Below are positions 49,949-54,196 of a DNA stretch of 54,196 nucleotides, piece by piece. The DNA comes from a virus: positions 1 through 54,196 of the IMG/VR virus record IMGVR_UViG_3300034407_002255, one strand, 5' to 3'. Each line of letters begins with the position of its first letter. Position 1 is the stretch's first letter. The notes under the pieces are model-generated. The model was not told the DNA's origin. It saw only the letters and a program-made list of their open reading frames with translations, and did no database searches. A program made the translations under genes and the position numbers.

Positions 49949-50580
49949 TTGATGTGGTTGATGAAAATGAAAAAAATGTAGAGATATCATACGAGGAGTA
50001 TGCAGCGTTTCCCACTATGGTTTATAAATTTAAATCTAAGTTGCCTGTGGTGGATCACATACAAATGGCACAATGGATTAAAAGACAAAAAGAAGCAGAG
50101 GGTCAGGTAGTTCAGACAGAGGGCGATTTATACAAGTTGTCTTATTTTAGACCTTTAGTTGAGACGACAAAACAAGTGAGTGCTGAAATTTTACAAAAGT
50201 TAGGTTACAAGTATGACAAGCTTGAGATGACAGGTATGTGGGGAAACTATCTATCAAATGGTCAGACACACCCGCCGCACACACATTCAAATAATGTGTT
50301 ATCTGGTGTTTATTATGTGGAGTCACAAAAGGGCGCATCTCCTATACAATTTTTTGATCCTAGGCCCATAGCCCATCATCTGAAACCAGTTAACCGTCCA
50401 AACTGGGAGAATGCGGGAATGGTACAATTTGATGCTGAACAAGGGACAGGTATAATTTTTCCATCTTGGTTGCAGCATTGGGTGCCACCTACGCAAACAG
50501 ATAGAGTGAGTGTTTCTTGGAATATAATTCCTAGAGGGCACTATGGTTCGATCTCTGAATACCAGTATGCTCATATCTAA
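49936..50580 (+). CDS. 2OG-Fe(II) oxygenase (PF13759-like)
   Basis: A 214-residue protein of the 2OG-FeII_Oxy_5 type. H115-T-H117 in HPPHTHSNNVLSGVYYVES is the standard metal motif and strand, FFDPRP is conserved, and GIIFPSWLQHWVPP (H181) with R190 in TDRVSVSWNI complete the site. It matches the family better than the gene at 2210. The start is ATG 49936 with GGAG at 49923-49926, and a longer in-frame ATG at 49921 lacks a ribosome site. It overlaps uvsW by 38 bases if uvsW starts at 50543. Confidence 0.82.
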   Translation: MADVIDVVDENEKNVEISYEEYAAFPTMVYKFKSKLPVVDHIQMAQWIKRQKEAEGQVVQTEGDLYKLSYFRPLVETTKQVSAEILQKLGYKYDKLEMTGMWGNYLSNGQTHPPHTHSNNVLSGVYYVESQKGASPIQFFDPRPIAHHLKPVNRPNWENAGMVQFDAEQGTGIIFPSWLQHWVPPTQTDRVSVSWNIIPRGHYGSISEYQYAHI

Positions 50581-52033
50581 GAAAAATGAAGTTTACATCG
50601 TACTTAAAGATGTTGAACTTTCAACTGCTGCAGAGTTGAATGATTTTTTTACCTTTGAAGTTCCTGGCTTCAAATACATGCCTGCTTATAGAAATAAAAT
50701 GTGGGACGGTAAAATACGTCTGTATAATATTGTCACAGGTGAAATCTATATGGGACTTCTCCCATATATAGAAGAGTATCTTAAAAATAATGGTGAATAC
50801 TATGAATTGGCAGACGGAATCAGAAGTGAAAGAGACATTGCCCCAAGTGTGGTGCAAGGGTTTGTGCGAGGACTTAGACCCACTCTCAATGGACGAAGAA
50901 TTAAAGTACGAGATTATCAAATTGATGCCATTGCCCACGCTATTGCCGCAGATCGTTCTCTTCTTATTTCTCCTACTGCTTCCGGTAAGTCGTTAATAAT
51001 ATATTGTCTTGTTCGATACTATCAAATGATGGAACTGAAAACTTTGATACTAGTTCCAACAACTTCTCTTGTCGAGCAAATGTATAAAGATTTTGAAGAC
51101 TATGGTTGGAGCTCTGGAACATACTGTCAAAAAATATATCAAGGTTACGATAGAAAAGTTGAAAAGGATGTAGTCATATCAACTTGGCAATCTATACACA
51201 GAATGCCTAGACAATACTTTAGACAGTTTGGTGCAGTGTTTGGTGATGAAGCACATTTATTTAAGGCAAAATCTCTGACAGGGATTATGACAAAGTTAGA
51301 TACTTGCAAATATCGTTTTGGTTTGACAGGTACATTGGATGGAACACAAACACACAGATTAGTTTTGGAAGGATTATTCGGTAAAGCAAAATATGTAATT
51401 ACAACTAAAGAGTTGATAGATAATAAAACTCTATCTGAATTAAAAATAAATTGTATAGTTCTAAAATATCCAGATGAGGATATACAAATAGCAAAGGATT
51501 TTGATTACCATGAAGAACTGGAATACATCGTCACTAAGACTGAAAGGAATAATTTTTTATGCAAGCTTGTGGGTCATTGCAATGGGAACACTCTCGCTCT
51601 TTTCCAGTTCGTAGAAAAACATGGTGAACCATTATATAAGTTAATAAAAGATAAATATAAAGATAGAAAAGTTTTTTTTGTTTATGGAGGAGTGAACACA
51701 GATACCAGAGAACATATAAGGGAGATTGTAGAAAATGAAGAAAATTCAATCATCGTTGCAAGTTACGGTACGTTTAGCACTGGGATTAATATTCGGAATA
51801 TTGATAACATCGTGTTCGCAAGTCCCTCAAAAAGCAAAATCAGAGTGCTTCAGTCTCTTGGGCGTGGCTTGCGCCGTGGGGATAAGAGCGAAAGCCTCCG
51901 AGTCTTTGACATCTCCGATGACCTTACCAGTGAATCCTCTCGGCTCAATTTTACGTTAAGACACTTTCAACAAAGACTAAATATTTACAAGGAACAGAAT
52001 TTTAATTTCAAAATAGATAAGGTAAAACTATGA
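50543..52033 (+). CDS. uvsW: UvsW-like DNA/RNA helicase
   Basis: A 496-residue SF2 helicase (T4 UvsW is 503) that remodels branched DNA and unwinds R-loops to end origin-dependent replication. N-terminal: ELNDFFTFEVPGFKYMPAYRNKMWDGKIRLYN. Helicase motifs: SPTASGKS (Walker A, about 143-150), VPTTSLVEQM, GDEAH (about 234-238), GLTGTLDG, IVASYGTFSTGINIRN and VLQSLGRGLRRG (motif VI). ATG 50543 follows AGAGGG; ATG 50567 is an alternative closer to T4 in length. Codons 397-472 have abnormal GC and codon choice where another frame (51735-51959) is open. Confidence 0.94.
   Translation: MVRSLNTSMLISKKNEVYIVLKDVELSTAAELNDFFTFEVPGFKYMPAYRNKMWDGKIRLYNIVTGEIYMGLLPYIEEYLKNNGEYYELADGIRSERDIAPSVVQGFVRGLRPTLNGRRIKVRDYQIDAIAHAIAADRSLLISPTASGKSLIIYCLVRYYQMMELKTLILVPTTSLVEQMYKDFEDYGWSSGTYCQKIYQGYDRKVEKDVVISTWQSIHRMPRQYFRQFGAVFGDEAHLFKAKSLTGIMTKLDTCKYRFGLTGTLDGTQTHRLVLEGLFGKAKYVITTKELIDNKTLSELKINCIVLKYPDEDIQIAKDFDYHEELEYIVTKTERNNFLCKLVGHCNGNTLALFQFVEKHGEPLYKLIKDKYKDRKVFFVYGGVNTDTREHIREIVENEENSIIVASYGTFSTGINIRNIDNIVFASPSKSKIRVLQSLGRGLRRGDKSESLRVFDISDDLTSESSRLNFTLRHFQQRLNIYKEQNFNFKIDKVKL
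51735..51959 (+). CDS. nested candidate lipoprotein inside uvsW (+1-type overlapping frame)
   Basis: A 74-residue open frame fully inside uvsW. It encodes a positively charged start (MKKIQ), a hydrophobic segment (LALGLIFGILI) and ITSC at residues 24-27, which fits a signal-peptidase II lipobox. The mature part would be 48 residues from C27. GGAG lies at 51721-51724, ten bases upstream. GC content is 37 of 60 in 51841-51900, versus 19 of 60 in 51661-51720 and 13 of 60 in 51961-52020, and uvsW here uses codons rare elsewhere (ggg, cgc, cgg, ctc). This suggests selection on two frames. It might be an outer-membrane lipoprotein or o-spanin-like protein; no partner is seen. Confidence 0.5.
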   Translation: MKKIQSSLQVTVRLALGLIFGILITSCSQVPQKAKSECFSLLGVACAVGIRAKASESLTSPMTLPVNPLGSILR

Positions 52034-52449
52034 CGGAATCTTTAAGAGTTTTTAAACTATCTAACGGTGAAAGTATAGTCGGGTCAACGTTGGGTGAAAA
52101 CGAAATATTTGATTTCAACAAACCTATACAAATATCTTACCCGTTAAAAATGCTTGTTGTTCCAAGAATGACAAAAGATGGTCCATCAGAAGCATTGAGT
52201 TTATCTCCGTGGATACATCCTATGACAGAAGTCGAGTATATTGATATTAATCCCGAAACCGTAGTAATGAGTGCTCCCGCATCACATGGCCTCACACAGT
52301 ATTATAGACACTGTATTGATCAATTTGATATGCATACCTCCCCATATAAGGAAGTAAGAAATCCAACTGATGAAGACCTTAGAGAAATAGAGGTTGAAGA
52401 AGCACTAGATGAATTGACTGATCCTGATAAATCTGAAACAATTCATTAA
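52030..52449 (+). CDS. small LSm/SH3-like hypothetical protein
   Basis: A 139-residue acidic protein. Its first 55 residues (LRVFKLSNGESIVGSTLGE, IFDFNKPIQISYPLKMLVV) have the strand pattern of an Sm-like or SH3-like small barrel, beginning with the LxNGExIxG signature of LSm proteins. A second segment has SPWIHPMTEVEYIDINPETVVMSAPA, and the C-terminus is an acidic tail. I recall similar genes near uvsW in marine T4-like phages, with no known function. It overlaps the uvsW stop (ATGA at 52030). The gap after it holds the gp55 promoter. Confidence 0.6.
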   Translation: MTESLRVFKLSNGESIVGSTLGENEIFDFNKPIQISYPLKMLVVPRMTKDGPSEALSLSPWIHPMTEVEYIDINPETVVMSAPASHGLTQYYRHCIDQFDMHTSPYKEVRNPTDEDLREIEVEEALDELTDPDKSETIH

Positions 52450-52506
52450 CCCAGCACATTCTTAATGTAACAGGTTTTTGCTAGTTTGTCAAGACCCCAA
52501 GGGACA

Positions 52507-52535
52507 TTGACATTTTAAGTAATATGTCATATAAT
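52507..52535 (+). promoter_or_regulatory. consensus sigma-70 promoter upstream of gp55
   Basis: TTGACA at 52507-52512 and TATAAT at 52530-52535 are both perfect, separated by exactly 17 bases. The predicted start lies about 52542, 15 bases before the gp55 ATG at 52557, with TTAGGAG at 52545-52551. It would be used by the host's housekeeping holoenzyme before late sigma is made. Confidence 0.85.
52508..52529. promoter_or_regulatory. dyad TGACAT-N10-ATGTCA overlapping the gp55 promoter
   Basis: Perfect six-base arms TGACAT (52508-52513) and ATGTCA (52524-52529), 16 bases from centre to centre. The left arm lies in the -35 and the right abuts the -10. A further TTGTCA half-site is at 52486-52491. 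This is the geometry of an operator for a dimeric regulator, but no regulator gene is identified here. Confidence 0.45.
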
Positions 52536-52556
52536 GAATAAAATTTAGGAGTTACT

Positions 52557-53093
52557 ATGGCTAGAAAAAAGAGTGTTCATTACGTTGATAATAAAAAATT
52601 CTTGGAGGCGATGACTCAGTGGCGTGAGAAATGTCAAGATGCAGAAGAAGCTGGAGACGAATCACCGCCCTTAACAAATTACATTGGTGATTGTTTTCTA
52701 AAGATTGCAACCCACTTATCTTATAAACCAAACTTTATTAACTACTCATATAGAGATGAAATGATTTCAGACGGCATTCAAAATTGTTTGCAATACGCAC
52801 ATAACTTTAATCCAGAAAAATCTCAAAATCCTTTCGCATATTTCACACAGATAATTTATTATGCTTTTCTAAGAAGAATTCAGGCTGAGAAAAAACAAGT
52901 GCATATTAAAAATAAAACGATAGAGAAACAACATTACGAACCATATGTAACGTTGCCCGGCGATGACATGGTTTATAGTGTGGATCAAACTCTTATTAAT
53001 AATATGCTCCCAAGTGAGGATGTATATAAACCAAAGAAAAAAGAAACCACTAGTAGCAAGGGACTAGAAGTTTTTATGGAGAAAAATTCTTGA
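52557..53093 (+). CDS. gp55: gp55-like late sigma factor
   Basis: A 178-residue late transcription sigma (T4 gp55 is 185) that binds RNA polymerase and reads TATAAATA. Marks: SVHYVDNKKFLEAMTQWRE, YIGDCFLKIATHLSYKPNFINYSYRDEMISDGIQNCLQYAHNFNPEKSQNPFAYFTQIIYYAFLRRIQAEKKQ, which is a reduced sigma-2 region. The last 20 residues (SKGLEVFMEKNS) resemble the gp45 sliding-clamp-binding tail of T4 gp55. The many TATAAATA sites in this window are its predicted targets. Its stop overlaps the gp47 start (TTGA). Confidence 0.94.
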   Translation: MARKKSVHYVDNKKFLEAMTQWREKCQDAEEAGDESPPLTNYIGDCFLKIATHLSYKPNFINYSYRDEMISDGIQNCLQYAHNFNPEKSQNPFAYFTQIIYYAFLRRIQAEKKQVHIKNKTIEKQHYEPYVTLPGDDMVYSVDQTLINNMLPSEDVYKPKKKETTSSKGLEVFMEKNS

Positions 53094-54151
53094 AAATAGC
53101 TCTAATTACAGATACGCATTTTGGGGCAAGAAACGACAATCTAAACTTTAACGAATATTTTTACAAATTCTATGAGGAGTTGTTCTTTCCATATTTAAGA
53201 GAGAACAATATTACAACCGTCATTCATCTTGGGGATGTGATGGATCGACGGAAATATATTTCCTACAGGATTGCAAAAGATTTTCGTGAGCGGTTTCTTG
53301 ATCAGTTTGATGACATTCAATTCCACATGTTGGTTGGTAATCATGATACCTACTACAAAAATACCAATGATGTAAATTCTTTGGCTGAATTGGTAGACGG
53401 TAAGTATGATAATATAAAAGTATATCCAAAAGCCACAGAGGTAACCTTTGACGGTTGCAAGATTCTGTTTGTCCCTTGGATTAACTCCGATAATATGTCA
53501 CACACAACAAAGATGTTGAAAACATCTGATGCTCAAATTTGCATGGGACATTTAGAGTTGAATGGCTTTGCGATGCAAAAAGGTATGATCATGGATCATG
53601 GTTGGGACAAGGAAGAGTTTAACAGGTTTGATATGGTCATGAGTGGCCATTATCATCACAAGTCAGATGATGGTCAGGTATTTTATCTTGGCACACCGTA
53701 TGAAATTTATTGGAATGATTGGAATGATCCTAAAGGGTTCCATGTGTTTGATACGGAGAAAAGAGAGTTAGAGAGAATTGTTAATCCTTTCAACTTGTTT
53801 TCTAAGATTTATTATGATGATACGAGAGGATTGCATTTTGATGATCAGTATGATTTTAAACAACACAAAGATAAGTATGTCAAACTAGTCGTAGTAAACA
53901 AAAAAGATTTGTATCAGTTTGATATGTTTGTTGATAAACTGTTGCAGGCCGATTGTCATGAGGTAAAAATTGTTGAAGACTTCTCTGACTTAGATGCGAG
54001 TAATGTATCTGATGATATTGTAGAAAACACACAGGACACTATGACATTGCTTGAGTTATATATTGATGATTTACCAGTGGACCTAAGTAAAGATAGACTC
54101 AAGAATACGACAAGACAATTATATATTGAAGCACAGGATTTAGAGATTTGA
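53090..54151 (+). CDS. gp47: gp47-like recombination nuclease (Mre11-type)
   Basis: A 353-residue phosphoesterase (T4 gp47 is 339), the nuclease of the gp46/gp47 complex that resects ends for recombination and degrades host DNA. Metal motifs: TDTHFG (D8, H10), HLGDVMDRR, LVGNHDTY, MGHLELNG and MSGHYHHK. The C-terminal third (FVDKLLQADCHEVKIVEDFSD) fits the family's capping region. The start is TTG at 53090, overlapping the gp55 stop, with GGAGA at 53078-53082. The stop overlaps gp46 (TTGA at 54148). Confidence 0.94.
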   Translation: MKIALITDTHFGARNDNLNFNEYFYKFYEELFFPYLRENNITTVIHLGDVMDRRKYISYRIAKDFRERFLDQFDDIQFHMLVGNHDTYYKNTNDVNSLAELVDGKYDNIKVYPKATEVTFDGCKILFVPWINSDNMSHTTKMLKTSDAQICMGHLELNGFAMQKGMIMDHGWDKEEFNRFDMVMSGHYHHKSDDGQVFYLGTPYEIYWNDWNDPKGFHVFDTEKRELERIVNPFNLFSKIYYDDTRGLHFDDQYDFKQHKDKYVKLVVVNKKDLYQFDMFVDKLLQADCHEVKIVEDFSDLDASNVSDDIVENTQDTMTLLELYIDDLPVDLSKDRLKNTTRQLYIEAQDLEI

Positions 54152-54196
54152 TTCATTTTAATTATGTTAGGTGGAAGAACTTTTTATCAACTGGTA
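54148..54196 (+). CDS. gp46: gp46-like recombination ATPase subunit, N-terminal fragment (3' end outside window)
   Basis: Only the first 16 codons are present: a TTG start at 54148 in the gp47 stop gives M-IHFNYVRWKNFLSTG. The FxxxRWKNFLSTG start is that of the Rad50-like ATPase gp46, which partners gp47, and precedes its Walker A. Order gp47-gp46 is as in T4. TTG is inferred because no ATG exists near the stop; the nearest downstream ATG is out of frame. Confidence 0.75.
   Translation, partial: MIHFNYVRWKNFLSTG

Noticed and set aside
50023-50030. TATAAATT inside the oxygenase gene at 49936 as a late promoter
   Set aside because: Mismatch at the last base, lies within coding sequence and no gene starts close behind it.
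1-54196. Search by eye for tRNA genes, CRISPR arrays, insertion sequences and direct-repeat attachment sites
   Set aside because: None stood out. Short coding repeats in fibre and acidic segments are the only repeat families seen. A tRNA scan was not possible.

Overview
The window is a stretch of a T4-like, contractile-tailed phage genome (myovirus). It carries T4-type virion and replication/recombination genes in the compact order known from marine T4-like phages such as cyanophages and the SAR11 phage HTVC008M: uvsX (partial), gp5, gp25, gp6, a giant gp7-position protein, gp8, a giant gp10-position protein, fibre genes, gp13-gp14-gp15-gp16, gp17, gp18-gp19-gp20, gp67/68-like, gp21-gp22-gp23, a gp3-like tail protein, uvsY, uvsW, gp55, gp47 and the first codons of gp46. 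DNA is AT-rich apart from gp23 and one patch in uvsW. I see no tRNA, rRNA, CRISPR, insertion sequence or photosynthesis gene. The host cannot be told from this window; 'marine' is an inference from gene order and accessory-gene style.

Layout. 1-3107: end of uvsX, a methyltransferase-like gene, two Fe(II)/2-oxoglutarate (2OG) oxygenase-like genes and three small genes. 3140-14885: baseplate (gp5 hub without a lysozyme domain, gp25, gp6, an 1806-residue gp7-position protein, a small fibre-like protein, gp8). 14889-24235: a 2193-residue baseplate/tail-pin-position protein and two fibre/structural proteins. 24258-32231: an accessory cassette of overlapping enzyme genes (methyltransferase, two glycosyltransferases, a methyltransferase-like protein, two Asp/Asn-hydroxylase-like oxygenases, a radical SAM protein, an unknown Rossmann-like protein, a GNAT acetyltransferase). 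32255-39036: neck and DNA packaging, with a second radical SAM gene and an asparagine-synthase-like PP-loop gene lying between the two terminase subunits. 39040-39339: the only convincing minus-strand gene, a small zinc-finger/HNH-like protein. 39451-48268: sheath, tube, portal, prohead core, protease, scaffold and major capsid, ended by a strong intrinsic terminator. 48350-54196: tail-tube-like gene, uvsY, two more 2OG oxygenases, uvsW, an LSm-like gene, gp55, gp47 and the start of gp46.

Control. Copies of the T4 late promoter octamer TATAAATA (or CATAAATA) precede gp5, gp25, the 216-residue fibre protein, gp8, the 197-residue gene at 24258, gp13, gp18, gp22, gp23 and the gp3-like gene, plus the minus-strand gene. 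A consensus sigma-70 promoter overlapped by a dyad lies just before gp55, the predicted late sigma factor, so host-type transcription of gp55 would switch on the late units. Most genes are joined by ATGA, TAATG, GTGA or TTGA stop/start overlaps.

Most worth a second look: a nested lipoprotein-like reading frame inside uvsW that coincides with a local GC and codon-usage anomaly; the enzyme cassette and the terminase-split gene pair; six Fe/2OG oxygenases in 54 kb; and a short acidic LDGTD-type repeat shared by at least five different virion proteins.
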